Below the pieces are notes generated by a model, which ran no database searches, was not told where the DNA came from, and worked only from the letters and a program-made list of their open reading frames with translations. The position numbers and the translations under genes were made by a program. DNA of 64,000 bases from Anthoceros angustus (lineage: Eukaryota; Streptophyta; Anthocerotopsida; Anthocerotales; Anthocerotaceae), in assembly GCA_010909165.1 (NCBI GenBank), contig MU008158.1:180396-244395 (forward strand), read 5' to 3'. Below are positions 21,700 to 33,800 of this stretch, in pieces (the stretch's first letter is position 1; each line of letters begins with the position of its first letter).

Positions 21700-22457
21700 G
21701 GGCGTGCTCTAAAGAATCTTTGTGACTCGACAAGCCCGTGTGACGAAAGCCTTGGAGGACGCACCCAAGTGGAAGCGCCCACTTGGTGTTGGCACCTGGA
21801 GACTTTGTCTGCGAGAGGAAGGGGTGAGCGTTCGTGACATGTGCTGAAGGAGGCGGTGGGAGGCGACGTGTTTGACCTCCGGTTTGGTGTAGAGAGCGGC
21901 CCGGTGAGGCTTACGGTGGAAAGGATCCAAAAGTTTTCGATAAGGAGTGGCGGAACATTGATGACCGATCTTCCATATTTATGGTAAGCGAGCTAGTAGT
22001 GGTGGCCAAAAATCCCGAGGTTGATGGCCTTGGGCATCCTAGTGGAGAAAAAATGCACAAGGGAATGGCGGTTAGCCTTCAAACAAAAGCAGATGGGAGG
22101 AAAGCCTTGAAGGAGGAGAAGAAGAAGGGTCGGGCGGGAAGGAGAAGAAAGTGGATGTCCGGAAGAGACCCCGATTCACAAGGTCCCGTAACAAGGTCAC
22201 AGCGGGGAAAGGTGATCTTTGGGATTGAGCATGTGTCTTGATTCGAGGGCGCCATGAGGAGGTGAGGGCAGGTGGCCGGTGAGCAAGAGCAGGAGGACAT
22301 GCCTGCCAAGGAGCGTGAGGAAGAACTTATTCCTGACAAGGAGGCAGAAGTCATAGGCTTGGTAGAGGAGGACAAAAATCATCGTGTTCTTTCAGCAGAG
22401 GATGGAGAAGAGGAGGCGGGGGCACAATCGGGTGGGTCATTTTCTCGTTCCAGCTAG
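21700..22457 (+). pseudogene. Unrecognised coding relic with basic and acidic parts
   Basis: Plus-strand frames encode VRLTVERIQKFSIRSGG near 21905-21955. A 86-residue basic stretch at 21981-22241 (TKADGRKALKEEKKKGRAGR, then DSQGPVTRSQRGK) follows, then an acidic one at 22272-22457 (EQEQEDMPAKEREEELIPDK). Frame changes separate them. The pattern suits a nucleic-acid-binding N-terminal ORF of a retroelement, but no domain is identifiable. Confidence 0.3.
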
Positions 22458-22459
22458 TT

Positions 22460-23580
22460 GATTGTCTGAAGTTTTTTTTTGGTGATATGCTTGAGCTTGA
22501 TCCTGTGAGCAGTGGGTGTGATTGCGGATCGTCCGGATATCGTCTGAGCTCGAATATTTTTATGTGTGTGTGTGTTGGAGCTTGATCCAGGCGGCCGGTG
22601 TTTTTGTGTTTGAAGTGTGCTTTCAACCTTGGGCAGATGCATCTAATGACATCGCGCCTTGGCGATCTTAGCGATGAGTGGTGGGTGTGATGCGGAGACG
22701 GATCGTCTCTTTGTCCAGATGTCTGCAGCTCGAAAATCATGCGCTTCATTAGCTTATGGTTAGTGCGGTTTCATGAGCTTATGGTTCTTTGTCGTTGTGT
22801 GATCAGGTGCATGTGCAGGCAAGCTGTGAATGGGTAGGTGGTTTAGGTTAGATGGTTGGCCCGGATAGTCTTCGAATATTTTTATGTGTGTGTGTTGGAG
22901 CTTGATCCGAGCGGGTGTTTTTGTGTGTGGTGTGCTTTGAACCTTGGCGGACTGCTTCTACTCACGTTTGAACACGTGAATACGGCCTTGACAATCCACA
23001 GCCTTGGATCCCGGCCGATCCACAGCCTTCGATCACCGGCCTTCCATCCAGCCTTCCTTCAGCATCTGGCCTTGATCCGGCCACGATCAGCCTTCCACAT
23101 CACGGCCTTGACGGTCCAACGGCCTTGGTGATCCCACATGATTAGCCTTGTGTCTGGATCCTTGACACCCACATCCTTCCGTGTTAGACGAACATGTGAA
23201 TGCACTTGAGTCCTAGCGATGGTGGTGGGTGTGATGCGGCCGTGTTAGATGCTTTGTCTACATGTCTGCTACATGCTCGGTTTGCGAGGCCACCTTGAGC
23301 CCTACCACACATTTCAAAGGGTTTCCATGGTTTTCGCATCCATCGCGATTAACAGGTTTGCCCCTTGCACAATTGTGTACACGATGGGATGATCAGTGTT
23401 CTTTATTTGCGCGACCTTATGTTGACTGATTATTGATTGTACAAAAGTATCGATCTTGCAAGCTCGGTTTTGTAAGTTCATCACCGCATGGTGTGGTGTT
23501 TCCAAGTTGGTAGCATGCTAATTCTTTGCTCTGTGCATTTGTTTTCCCAACTGTTGATTCGTTCAAACCGCTTTAGGCTC
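22460..23580. repeat. Degenerate duplicated spacer with GGCCTTGATCCGG-like repeats
   Basis: 'cgaatatttttatgtgtgtg' with the following 'ttggagcttgatcc' occurs at about 22552 and 22872, giving a roughly 320-bp duplication. A 13-20-bp motif 'cacagccttggatcccggcc' recurs over 22985-23130. No gene is supported. Confidence 0.6.
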
Positions 23581-23589
23581 TGGGAGGGA

Positions 23590-24145
23590 TACTTCATGGG
23601 GCACTTGGGCATTCCGACATCCGGTGCACATTGGCAAGGGTGCAACTGGGCATATTGACATCCGGTGTTGTTTGGTCATTGTCTGTACTGCAGTCAGTGT
23701 GCCTTCGGTGGGCATCTTGGCATGGGTGCCTAGTTCATCACCACGCCGGGCAATTGGGCATTTTGTCATTCTCGCTGCGGCTTGGGCATTCGTCATTCCC
23801 TAATGTCCGGCAGATGGGCATTTCGTCATTCCCTAATGGCGTTGGGCATTTCATTCCATCATGTCGCATTGGGCATTTCATTCATTCGATCATGTCGGCT
23901 TGGGCATTTCGTCATTCCATCATGTCATTGGGCATTTCATTCGATCATGTCGGCATGCATTTCGTCATTCCATGTTTGGGCATTTCATTCCATCATGTCG
24001 GGCGCTTGGGCATTTCATTCATTCCATCATGTCAGCATTTCATTCCCTAATGCGGGCATATTCCGTCATTCCTCACGTCGGGCGGTTGGGCATTCATTCC
24101 TCACGTCGGCTTGGGCATTCCGTCATTCCTCACGTCAGGCGATTT
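23590..24145. repeat. Minisatellite TTGGGCATTTCATTCCATCA
   Basis: About twenty degenerate units of 20-30 bp centred on 'ttgggcatttcattccatca' and 'tgtcggc' run from 23600 to 24140. The three plus-strand frames stay open through parts of the array because of the repeat, and these are not counted as genes. Confidence 0.85.
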
Positions 24146-24229
24146 GGCCATTTTGGAAGTTCATCTCTTGTTTTACAATGTGCATCCCACCCTCTTGTGC
24201 GGGATACTCTCGCCTGAGCACATAAAGAC

Positions 24230-24600
24230 TCGGTGGTTGAGGAGCTTATCTCCTTGTCGAAGGAAGAGAACCGCTTGTCACAGTTGCAAGCGAGGAGACA
24301 AGCAATCTAGTGGCAGCAAAATTGCTCTTGGTGAGCTCACCGACGCCGCTCTTGGCGCAATAATCTATGACAAGAAGGTATGGATCTTTCCTGGACTTCA
24401 ACTTTATATTCTTTTCAAACCGAACAAATGCTGGAGTATTCTCTGCAAGAAGAGGATGCACATGTTGCCCGTGTTCAGAGGCAACATCGTCTTTGTCAGG
24501 AGGCGGCACAATCTCAGCCAACAACAAGGAGCGTGACACCTTCAACGAAGTTAATTTGGCGGAGGACTTACATGATGCCTTCCGCATACATAGTTTGATC
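24230..24600 (+). pseudogene. Possible coiled-coil coding relic
   Basis: The plus strand encodes VEELISLSKEENRLSQLQAR (24233-24290), then KIALGELTDAALGAIIYDKK ending at a GTATGG at 24378. It continues in another frame with MLEYSLQEEDAHVARVQRQH (24430-24490). The heptad-like Leu/Glu pattern suggests a coiled coil. Function unknown; the intron is not proven. Confidence 0.25.
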
Positions 24601-24789
24601 AAGGGAAAAAGGACTCCTCGGTGGATTCCAGCTCCTTGTTACACCAGCCAAAATGTGCCCTTCATATCACAAAGTCTTTGCGTGTGCACCAGGTTGGCCC
24701 CCTGCTGGTTGCATGCCTTGGCTCTTGTTTCAATTTGCTGTCCATGCCTCTAACGACTATTGGTTCCATGGTGATTTGCGGGGTTCGGA

Positions 24790-25350
24790 TGCTATGAGTT
24801 CGTTTTCCTCCCCCAGCACTGTTTCATGATGCATGCCTCTACCAACACATGTTGGTCACGTGACTTGCCCCAATCGCTTGTTGTCTTCGGTTCCCCGTGG
24901 CTCAAGGCTAAGGGTTGGCCATTCACACTCCCCGCCGCATGGGAACGTGATCGGAGAGAGAGTGGACGAGCATTACCATGGTTGCTCGAGACTTCCACAT
25001 TATGGAGCACCGCTTTGGAAGAATTGCTGGTGCCGACAAGATAGTGCCCCTGTTGCCTCATAGAAGAAGGCTGTTTGGGAGTCTCCTGGTTAGTAATTGT
25101 GTAAGTTGGCTTCATGATTTGGGACAACTTTCACAAGACATTTGTGCTAACTTGGATTGTTTGGTCATAGGCACTGATGGCTGCCCCCGCTTGAGGTGCT
25201 CAGCGTTCATCACACCACCTCGTGGGCTGACCACCCATACCGGTCAGCTAATCCAAGACGTCCTTGTTGGCGATGCACAACTATGTCCAGATACGCCGGA
25301 GGTGGTGGTGCCTCGGACTCAAACCTGTGGTTTGAGTCCAGTGAGGCTGC
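24790..25350. other. No gene seen with confidence
   Basis: Overlapping frames on both strands are open (for example 24978-25361 plus). Neither shows a domain or a convincing composition. Probably a degraded coding relic of the surrounding element. Confidence 0.3.
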
Positions 25351-26044
25351 CTACGGTGTAGTGTGATGCGATATTTTTCCCACTCTCCGGGCAGCCCGTG
25401 TCATGTTTGGGGTTGGCCTCCGATGAATGGGGTGCCTCGAGCGTGGCAACCTCTTTGTTTGTTGGCCCTGTTCCGGAGTGAGACGGGTCACTTGTGTGCC
25501 AATAATGCCTCACCGTGCAAGACATGGTGGGCACACATGTGGTATTGATGTCCACTGGCAAAGATGCATCTCGGGAGTGGACAATCAAAGGAGGAGGATA
25601 CCCAAATTCTTTTACGGAGACTCGTTGTGCAAGAGGATGAAACTTTGGTTGTCGATATCGAAACCCAGTTATGTGATACTCGGGCCGTAGATTTTTGCCG
25701 TCTTTGTCCACCTCAATGGAGACACGAAGGGAAGAATGTGGAAGTGATGGATGAAGATGAACCGAGGATGAAGTGCCCAAAGATGAAGTGAAGTGCCGGT
25801 GAGGATGAATTGCCCAAAGATGTGGAAATGCTCTTAGAGAGGGATCGGTAGCAGAGAAGGAGGTGGCCACCACCAAGGACGATGAGGAAGTGGCCCCAAG
25901 GTGGTAAGGAAGTGACCACTTGTGCAAGTGATCACGGTGGCCACTTGTGTTGGTGATGTAGTGGCCACTTGCGGTGGTGGTGTAGTGGCCACTATGGGTC
26001 GCCACCGCTGACGTGGCAACTTGTGTTGGTGACGCAGTGCCCAC
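25319..26044 (-). CDS. Uncharacterised 241-codon open frame
   Basis: An uninterrupted frame starts at 26044. Its N-terminal third is a HYTTTASGHYITNTSGH-type repeat created by a 'gtggccacttgtgttggtga' motif in the DNA (25915-26040). The middle (EVDKDGKNLRPEYHITGF) and C-terminal parts look non-repetitive. No family is recognised. The plus strand is also partly open here, so the coding strand is uncertain. Confidence 0.2.
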   Translation of the reverse strand: MGTASPTQVATSAVATHSGHYTTTASGHYITNTSGHRDHLHKWSLPYHLGATSSSSLVVATSFSATDPSLRAFPHLWAIHPHRHFTSSLGTSSSVHLHPSLPHSSLRVSIEVDKDGKNLRPEYHITGFRYRQPKFHPLAQRVSVKEFGYPPPLIVHSRDASLPVDINTTCVPTMSCTVRHYWHTSDPSHSGTGPTNKEVATLEAPHSSEANPKHDTGCPESGKNIASHYTVGSLTGLKPQV

Positions 26045-26169
26045 TTTGCACCGCCACTATGAGCGAGGCCACCCAAGGCTAGCTCTGCCTTTGGGTAAGT
26101 GAGGCAGTTAAGGGGTGAATTCAAAAGCTATTCTTGGTAGGAAGCACCACAACTTGAAACATCTGCTCC

Positions 26170-26705
26170 GATGTGGTGAAGCTTCGTGGACGTCGTCTCT
26201 CGCAAACCAAGAGGCAAGATCGGACTCGAGGCACATTGAAACGAAAGAGTGCCTCCAAGACCGGAGACCAGGCGTCGCGGCACAAGGTGCCTTGGTGGAA
26301 GCACCACCAGTGCTTTGGTGCGTCACGCATCCGTGAGACAATTTCATGGTGCGTGCAATGAAGGATAATAAGGAGAAGGTCAAGTGGTATGCACTGAAAT
26401 GCACAGAGGCACTCACGACATTAGCTGAGCAGACGGAAGACCCCGCTTGGGGTGGTGAGATTTTTACGGCGGGTGAAAAAGTGGTGAAAGGTTATTACTA
26501 TGAGCAAGTGCCGTCTGACAAAAGTGCCTTTGAGCTGCTAGATTCAGGGCCACGTGGTGACCCAATAATGCTTGAAGCAGACACTGTGCTGACCACAAAG
26601 TTTCCAATGGTAGCTATTCTGAAGGCCAACGAGAAGAACAAGAAGACTCCACAATTTGTCGGCTTTCTGGATATAGAGCATGGTTGGATCAAAATGGCGA
26701 ACTAG
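26170..26705 (+). pseudogene. Relic of a C-terminal domain with VVKGYYYEQ motif
   Basis: The frame 26346-26705 (119 aa) reads EKVKWYALKCTEALTTLAEQ and GGEIFTAGEKVVKGYYYEQV, then LTTKFPMVAILKANEKNKK and FVGFLDIEHGWIKMAN to a stop. It is preceded, after one frame change, by a basic region with TKRQDRTRGTLKRKSASKTG (26215-26275). A comparable VVVGRYYM stretch lies at the C-terminal end of the transposase relics at 30.8-39 kb. I infer, weakly, that this is the C-terminal part of a related element on the opposite strand. Confidence 0.35.
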
Positions 26706-27330
26706 GAGAGGGACTGCAGCAAAGCTATCCACGACTTGTCAGAGAGTGTGGAGTCCCAACCGTGTGGAAGTGTCTGGGCAATTTAGCTGTGGATGCCTCC
26801 GATTTTCTGCGAGTTATGGTTTTAGTTTGGAGGTGAACCATGTTAAACATGCCAGGCTCGGCTCAGCGGATGTTGTGACATGGATTCAAACTATGTTGTG
26901 TGTGTGAGTTCAGTGTGTTCAGATTGGCAATTGGAATGTTGTGCGTTGTGACCCTTCACACTTGCCTTGCTTGTCTAGATGTGCATTTGGATTTGTCGAT
27001 TAACACCACACTGCACAGTGTACTCGATAGCTACGCTACAGGCCTTTCTCAAAAGAATGGCTAGCTACACAAGGCCACGCAGCCTAAAAAGCACTGTCTC
27101 CTAAGGCGGTCTTGTCCAGAAAGCACTGTGATCAAGGCCATTTGTGAAGAGTTTTGGAAATGGCAAGCCTCGTTTTAGCCGAGAGAACAGAAGACATCAT
27201 TTTATTGACGGAATTGTGGTATAGTGCCATAGCATCGATTCCACAATGCCTGACACTCATGCCTCTCTGCGCTAGAAAGTATAATGTACAAATCATGCCA
27301 CAATTGAGCAGGGAAGCAACAAGCAAAGAT
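26705..27330. other. Spacer; no gene seen
   Basis: Short frames only, with no motif. The strand on which coding occurs changes between this interval's two sides. Confidence 0.4.
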
Positions 27331-27855
27331 TCACGGCCTTGACCCGGCGTATGCGAATACATCCGCCTCGCCAAGCATAGCACACCCATGAGCGAGCGGT
27401 GTGTACACATCCCTCTTGCCGGACATGCCTCCGACCATACATGCTATATGCAAGCACGATGACAAGGAAAGCCGTGCTCGCTCGGCGCCTCGATCTACCA
27501 CAACGCCGGTGTCGTGCTCGCTTGAGTCATCCACAGGGAGGGCACCTTGTCCTCCAGGTCCATCAGCACCACGGTCTGCGGCAGCGGAAGGCCTGGCATA
27601 GGGGGCCAACCACTGAGCTCGCACCTTCTTCCAGTAGCGCTGCCGTGCCTTGGCCCGTTCCATTCGATGCAAGTACTGCGCAGCCAAGTTGAAAAGCTGT
27701 GAATCTGTCATAGCTAGATGGCTGATACTCACCTCCGGCGCAAAGAGGGCGCCCTTGGCCAGTTTCCGTGCTCCGGCTTGGAGATTCCATGTCCCCTCCA
27801 TCACAACAATATCATCCATTCCTGTCAAGGGCGCCATAGCTTCCATTGAGTGCAA
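27331..27855 (-). CDS. Uncharacterised 174-aa frame
   Basis: The minus-strand frame opens at 27855. Its N-terminal half (DIVVMEGTWNLQAGARKLAK, then SISHLAMTDSQLFNLAAQYL and HRMERAKARQRYWKKVRAQW) has a balanced, helical, basic composition typical of a real protein. The C-terminal half (from about residue 80) is less convincing and may be out of frame. No family is recognised; it lies inside the insertion that splits copia-B gag. Confidence 0.3.
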   Translation of the reverse strand: MHSMEAMAPLTGMDDIVVMEGTWNLQAGARKLAKGALFAPEVSISHLAMTDSQLFNLAAQYLHRMERAKARQRYWKKVRAQWLAPYARPSAAADRGADGPGGQGALPVDDSSEHDTGVVVDRGAERARLSLSSCLHIACMVGGMSGKRDVYTPLAHGCAMLGEADVFAYAGSRP

Positions 27856-28374
27856 AGGCGGGACCCCGTAGTGCAGCGAGGGTGCTCGTGCTCAGAAAGT
27901 GGAACCAGGGGTAGACCGCGGGCTTTAAGTTGCCCGGGCAGAAGGCCACGCGTGTGCATAAGGCCACCATTGAAAGGGGTGAGATGATTACTTCTCATTG
28001 AATCATGCAGTCGTGGAAAGCAAGCCTAGATGGCCAATCTGGGATGGATTTTGAATTTGTGAGTGAGGCCTTGGGCATTGTAAAGTTTGCCTCGAATGGG
28101 CATGATGTCGAAAGGTGAGAAAAACTACGGACATGTATCTAATAAGATTTCTATTGCCCAAGTCTTGAGAGTGTTTGATGTGTGCATGATGCGATGCGGT
28201 TTATGCAGAGGCTAGAACCGTGAACCCTCAAGCGGCTTCACATCCACTACTCGGGAAGCTTTCACACATGCCTTCACCTCGAGCACATTCACATATGCAA
28301 AACCTAGAAAGCAGACTTGATATGGAGCTTTCAGCAGTAAACAAGCTCCTGCATTGGAAGCTGAAAGTTTTTGA

Positions 28375-28520
28375 GACTTCAACCTACAACCTACAACCTA
28401 CAACCTACAACCTACAGCCTACAACCCACACCTACAACCTACAACCTACAGACTTCAACCTACAACCTACAACCCACAACCTACAACCTACAACCTACAA
28501 CCCACAACCTACAACCTTGT
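28375..28520. repeat. Heptamer array AACCTAC, about 19 units
   Basis: AACCTAC repeats in phase from 28379 to 28517 with variants AACCCAC, AGCCTAC and AGACTTC. The period of seven and the strand asymmetry (C-rich strand) resemble a telomere array, but the unit is not the CCCTAAA of the 3.9-kb array. Confidence 0.9.
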
Positions 28521-28599
28521 TGTACACAAAGGCGTTATATGCGAAAATGTCGGAAGCCTAGAAACGATTCTAGCCGCCTACCTAGAATTGTTTCACATG

Positions 28600-29260
28600 C
28601 CAACCATCAGGCGTGGTGTCTGCGATGCTCACATCTAGACATTAAGCCTACTTGGCCACCTCTCAATCCAACTTCCCAAGACCAAAAGTTCTTTGTCTTC
28701 AACGAAATCACTTGCACACGGAACCACATCTTGTGGTAAACTTTGCCACCAGCCTGGGCCTCCTGCTTCAATTTCTCAAACTGATTAGTCACAGCCCACA
28801 ATGCCCTTAGCATGTGGACAACCAATCTCTTACTCGTGAGGGACTCAGACCATGTCACCCGGGCCTCCGGGTCATCGACAACAATGTCGATGCTCGGGTA
28901 AATGCAAAAGCGCACCAATGGCGAATTCTTGCCTCAAACTCATCCCCTTGAACTCGTCCGACCTCGATGCATTGGATCTCGTGCTCGAACTGAAATTTCC
29001 TCATTGCGTGGGCGGTGACAGGCACCCACTTCCACCGCATCCTTCCCAACCGGATCTGCATAACCGCCGACCGTTCCGAAAGGATAACGCTTCTTCATTA
29101 CAATTCCCGATCAACAAGAAAGCCCAACTCCCAATAGGGTCGGACGGGGTGTCAGTCCAAAGGATATACTCGAGACATCCCAAGCGGTGGAATCACCACA
29201 CCTACTGCTGTGAAACCTTAGCGGATCCACCATATCCCTTCCAATTCAAACAAAGATAGT
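28600..29260 (-). pseudogene. Uncharacterised coding relic
   Basis: Minus-strand frames 29061-28855 (GRMRWKWVPVTAHAMRKFQF, EHEIQCIEVGRVQGDEFEAR) and 28918-28607 (VRFCIYPSIDIVVDDPEARV, then LRALWAVTNQFEKLKQEAQA) join by one frameshift at about 28910. An upstream frame gives MMLSAFHYLCLNWKGYGG near 29275-29220. Together they look like one decayed protein of about 200 residues. I do not recognise it. Confidence 0.35.
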
Positions 29261-29649
29261 GAAAAGCGGAAAGCATCATGCTAGTCTCAATCCCTTGACG
29301 ATGAAGGGATTGTGGGAGAAGTGGTCTCAGAGTTAACGGTGGAGGTGAAGCACTCCCAAACCACGAAGAACCAGCGGGACCGTCAGACGGAGGATGGGTT
29401 CCGGGCAAGCAGAGCCGCTGTAAGCCATGTGGAGGCGCCCAATGTCTAGCGCACATCGCCGTGGCGGGATGAGCCTGTCGACCGTGACCGGGATGAGCTG
29501 CCTCATGGTGGCCGCCTACAAAACAAAAGGTATAGTCACCGGACGCCAAAGCATGGACTTTAAGCAAAGCCCTAAACACGAAAGCTACCACACACTGCGG
29601 TGGTGAAGTGCCCAACCGCACAAAACACATGATCTGAACAAGTGTTGAA

Positions 29650-30335
29650 GTAGCCATGTAACCATGCCATGTAGCCATGTAGCCACATGGCAAGACAAGT
29701 ACACCAATACAAGTGCCCATGTAACCACGGACCGTAACCACATGGCAAGACAAGTACACCAATATACAAGTGCCCATGTAACCACGGACCGTAACCACAT
29801 GGCAAGACAAGTACACCAATATACAAGTGCCCATGTAACCACGGACCGTAACCACATGACAAGTACACCAATGCACAAGTGCCCATGTAACCACGGACCG
29901 TAACCACATGGCAAGACAAGTACACCATGCCACGACCACATAGCAAGAGAAGTACACCATGCCACACCATCAGACAAGTGCCCATGTAACCACGGAGCAT
30001 ATCACGACCACATGGCGGGAAAAGTGAACCACACAAGTGCCCATGTAACCATGGGAACATGCAGACCACAAGGAAACAAGAGTGAGCCACAAGTGCCCAT
30101 GTGGAACATGCGGACCACAAGGCAAGAAGAGTGAGCCATGCACAAGTGCCCATGTGTACACATGCCAGACCACAAGGCAAGAAGAGTGAGCCATGCACAA
30201 GTGCCCATGTAAGAACATGCGAGGCAAGAAGAGTGAGCCATGCACAAGTGCCCATGTAACCACGGAACATGCGAGGATCACATGGCAAGAAAAGTGAACA
30301 ACTACAAGTGCACATGTAACCAACTTGAAGGGAAC
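29650..30335. repeat. 57-bp minisatellite CAAGTGCCCATGTAACCACG
   Basis: The unit starting 'aagtgcccatgtaaccacgg' recurs at 29711, 29768, 29825 and 29877, then in degenerate form to about 30320. The first three periods are exactly 57 bp, and each unit also contains 'accacatggcaagacaagta'. 57 is a multiple of three, so long open frames appear on the minus strand. Confidence 0.9.
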
Positions 30336-30339
30336 ATAC

Positions 30340-30690
30340 CATCTGCTATAAAGCCACGTCCATACTTGTCCGCAGATCGCTTCTTGTTCAACCCTTGCAC
30401 TGACATGCCTCCATCCCCACCACACGTGTATGGTCAAGGAAGTTGAATTCAAGATGAATTCCATCACTCTGTGTGCCAAATGGCACCTCTGAGGAAGAGG
30501 CAAAAACCAGGCACATCTTGCGGATGCATTTCATTGTTGGAAATTATCTACATGGTTCAAGGACACAACTTAATTACCGCTCTATAAAGCTTCAATATCT
30601 CGCTCGAGGAAAATGACCGTGTGCCCACATCAACGGCATCTCAATTTGTACACCGCACCATGCATTATTGGATCATCATTGGATACAAAA
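30340..30690. other. Spacer before transposase unit 1
   Basis: No gene is seen. It contains the 16-base word 'ttggatcatcattgga' at 30669 that recurs at the left junction of unit 2 (about 35202). Confidence 0.45.
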
Positions 30691-30849
30691 CAAGCTATCT
30701 TCATGGATCAAGGAAACAACGATAAGCGGAATGACATGCCAACAATCTCCGTCACAATGAGATTGCACACTCCACACCAAAACAACAGCTTTACTTACCA
30801 CTCCACATCAAAACAACCTAAGGATCCCTAACAAAGATCATCACGATTA

Positions 30850-33800
30850 CTCTCCTCCACAAGGAGTCCACTACTTGTCGAGCATCCGATGATAGGACGT
30901 ATAACAACTCGTCACCATCCTGTTTCATGGTGGACCATGTCAAACTTGCATAGTTTGACTAACTCACCGGTTGAACACTGCCTCTGCGTTCTCTAGAGGC
31001 AAGGTATAGACACCCGGGAATATTCTTACGCAACATGTAATATCGACCAACCACCACAGCTTCACCGCTTGATGTGACCCGGCTCAAGTGATCATTGCGT
31101 GGTGCTTCACCTCGCACCGCAGAAGGTAGAATTCTTGGCCCTCATCTTCTTTATTGGCAAAAACCATGAAGTTGTCACCGACTTCCAAGAGGTCCGCCAA
31201 CCGAGAGATCCACCATCATCGGAGCGCCACAAGGAGAGCGTCCAAGTAAAGGAATTGCGGTGTACTGCCGGTAATCCGAGGAGGACCATCGATGTGGTCT
31301 AATCTTAACTAAATTCCAAAAGCGCGTGAGGAACTCTCTCGCAAGCATCATGGTTGCTTTCCATACACTCTGCACAAAACAAGACAGCGATTTTCTTGCT
31401 CGATCCGCCACACTAGCCCCATACAGTTATGCATCTTCTTGGACCGCATGGGGTCACAAGCATATTTCACCCTCCGATTCACCTCATCCTTGCCAATAAG
31501 CCGAAACTTCTATGCACTCCATGCTGCCCAGATGCATAAGAGCTTGCTGCAGCAGCAGAAATGTGTTCTTGCAGTCTTGGACAACATCACCGTGATTTTG
31601 CAACCTCCCTGCCGTGGGAGAGGACTCTGCAGCTCTAAGGGCTCTCTTCAAAATAGCACCTGCACCATCATGCTCTCCCTTGCCATGGCCACTCCCAAAG
31701 TATGACCACGATGTTGCGCCACCGTCAAGCTAGGGTACCGGAGATGAAGTATGAAGGTCGACATGCCTTGAATTGACTTGCTCCATCGACCAGCACCAAT
31801 GCTCCCGAGGTCTTGGGAACCCGAATCCAACATCCACCACCTGCTTCATCAAAACAAAGGTTGAACGAAGAGCGTGTCATGCACAAGGTCACACCGGCGT
31901 AGAAGTGGTAGTATTTGAATGTTTGCGCAGGTTGTCGACATCTAGGGGCCATTGCTACTGTGAGAAAACCGTAACGAGGATGGAAACCGGTCATTCGCCA
32001 ATGCATGGACTGGATTTCATCTTGGACTCAAATGCGTAATTCGAGAAAATCCATAACCGAGACAACCACATCGGATGGAAACCACTCTAGGCAATGCAAC
32101 TCCAACCCCGCCATCGAACAAAGTCATGGAGAATGAAATCCTTCAACTTGCCCTTGAAGAACTCAACAAATTACTGGATGTGTCTCCATGAAGACAAGTT
32201 TGATCCGTTTCTTATCCCGCCCATCCACATCCTTGCCCACAACTTGGTATTGGAAGCATCTCCATTTTAGAAGAGCATTAATGAACATTTATAGAAGTCT
32301 CCGTGGACGAACTTAAGCTTATTCACCCCACATAGGACACAAGTGCCTTGCGACATGCGAGCATGCCAATCTGCATCACCGCCGCACAAAGAGCACTTTG
32401 ACAAAGCCTCACCGACGCCACACATGTGGAGGGAGCATTACAAACAATGGGAGATGTACCGCAAAGCATGGACCTCACAAGAACAATGGCAAAGACCACG
32501 GGGATGGACACGAGAGAGAGTCCCACGGAGGCCATTCAATGCATCCTTCAAAAGGCCATCTCCACATGATACCTAAGAACAACAAAGATTACGCTCCTGC
32601 AGTGCTCTTCACAAAAATGGCTTCAACTTCTCAAAGCTCCGCTGCCCTACTTGAATGTTGGGTGTTCCTCACAAAAGCGCAGAATTCATCGACACACATG
32701 CGATCCGCCACACCTCGAGATGAACTTGAACACCGGCCACAATTTGCCCACAAGGCCCCAAGCAGATGCCTAATTGAAGTTCGAGCAACATCTACACTAA
32801 GCATTACACATGAGTCGAAAGCTTACAAACCCACGCCTTTGCACACGAGCCTCATATACAGTACATGCAACTGCTACACCTCAAATGAACCAGATCGCAG
32901 ACAAATTTTTCTCATCATGTCCCCAAGCGATGGCCAACTAAGGTTACAATCAACATGTACACTAGGCATTCACACACTCGACAAGGAGATGCCCAAACAA
33001 AGATGTAAAAGGCAACCGAATAACATGGATTTGTGCATCACACAAAGGCACAAGACCATGACCCAAACGCATTTGCGACATGTCAAGAAAGTGATGTGGG
33101 TGATGAAGGTTTTAGCGTCCGCAGCCGCTTGGTATCTTTGTGTTTGACGAAGGACGCAAGGATTCCCAAACCGATGCTTGCTTTCACATAGGAAGGATGT
33201 CGACCTTGCTTTCCTTCCACCCCACACCATGTTCGCCTCGAAACATATCCTCCGCCGGTGCTCAAAGCTTGATGGATCCGCCTCCCGCTCACTCCTATGT
33301 GCCGAGAAAGGCTCGAACTGACCTTTCCTTGGATATCCTCCGATAAGATAATGTTGAACAAGGTGTTCCTTGCCCGCAATTTGTCACCAACTTGAACATC
33401 CTTTAAACTTGTGCAAGCCTCACGCATTCTTCTTCAACAACAATGCTCCCAATTGGCGCCTTTTGGCATCTGTCGAGCTCTTGGTCGAAACATCTTCAAA
33501 GAATGGCAAGGTTACTTAAACTTCCGTAATGTCTTGACGACATTCCGTGTATCCACTTGTAAGCTCTAGAACCGATGACCTAATTTGCGAGCCACATCCG
33601 CGGACGCATCGAGCATTCCTTAACACTTAAATAATGGCCATAGCTCGCCTCTAAACTTGACAGACGGTTGAAGTTTGGGCACCCGAGTTTCTTGCCCGTA
33701 GCGCTTGCATCCTCTTCTGCTCCACCTTCCTCTCTTGCCGCATGGGTCCCCTGCTTGACCTCTCGCCGAGGAATACCAAGATTCCTTGTTATTCTCCTTC

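Noticed and set aside
25319-26044. Confident protein call for the 241-codon minus frame
   Set aside because: The N-terminal part is repeat-derived and the opposite strand is also partly open, so only a low-confidence entry was kept.
23590-30335. CRISPR-like arrays
   Set aside because: The repeats are contiguous or degenerate, without unique spacers of constant length, and the setting is a plant nuclear genome.
29572-30342. 256-codon minus-strand frame
   Set aside because: It is antisense to the 57-bp minisatellite. Its repeats follow the DNA period, so it is not evidence of a gene.
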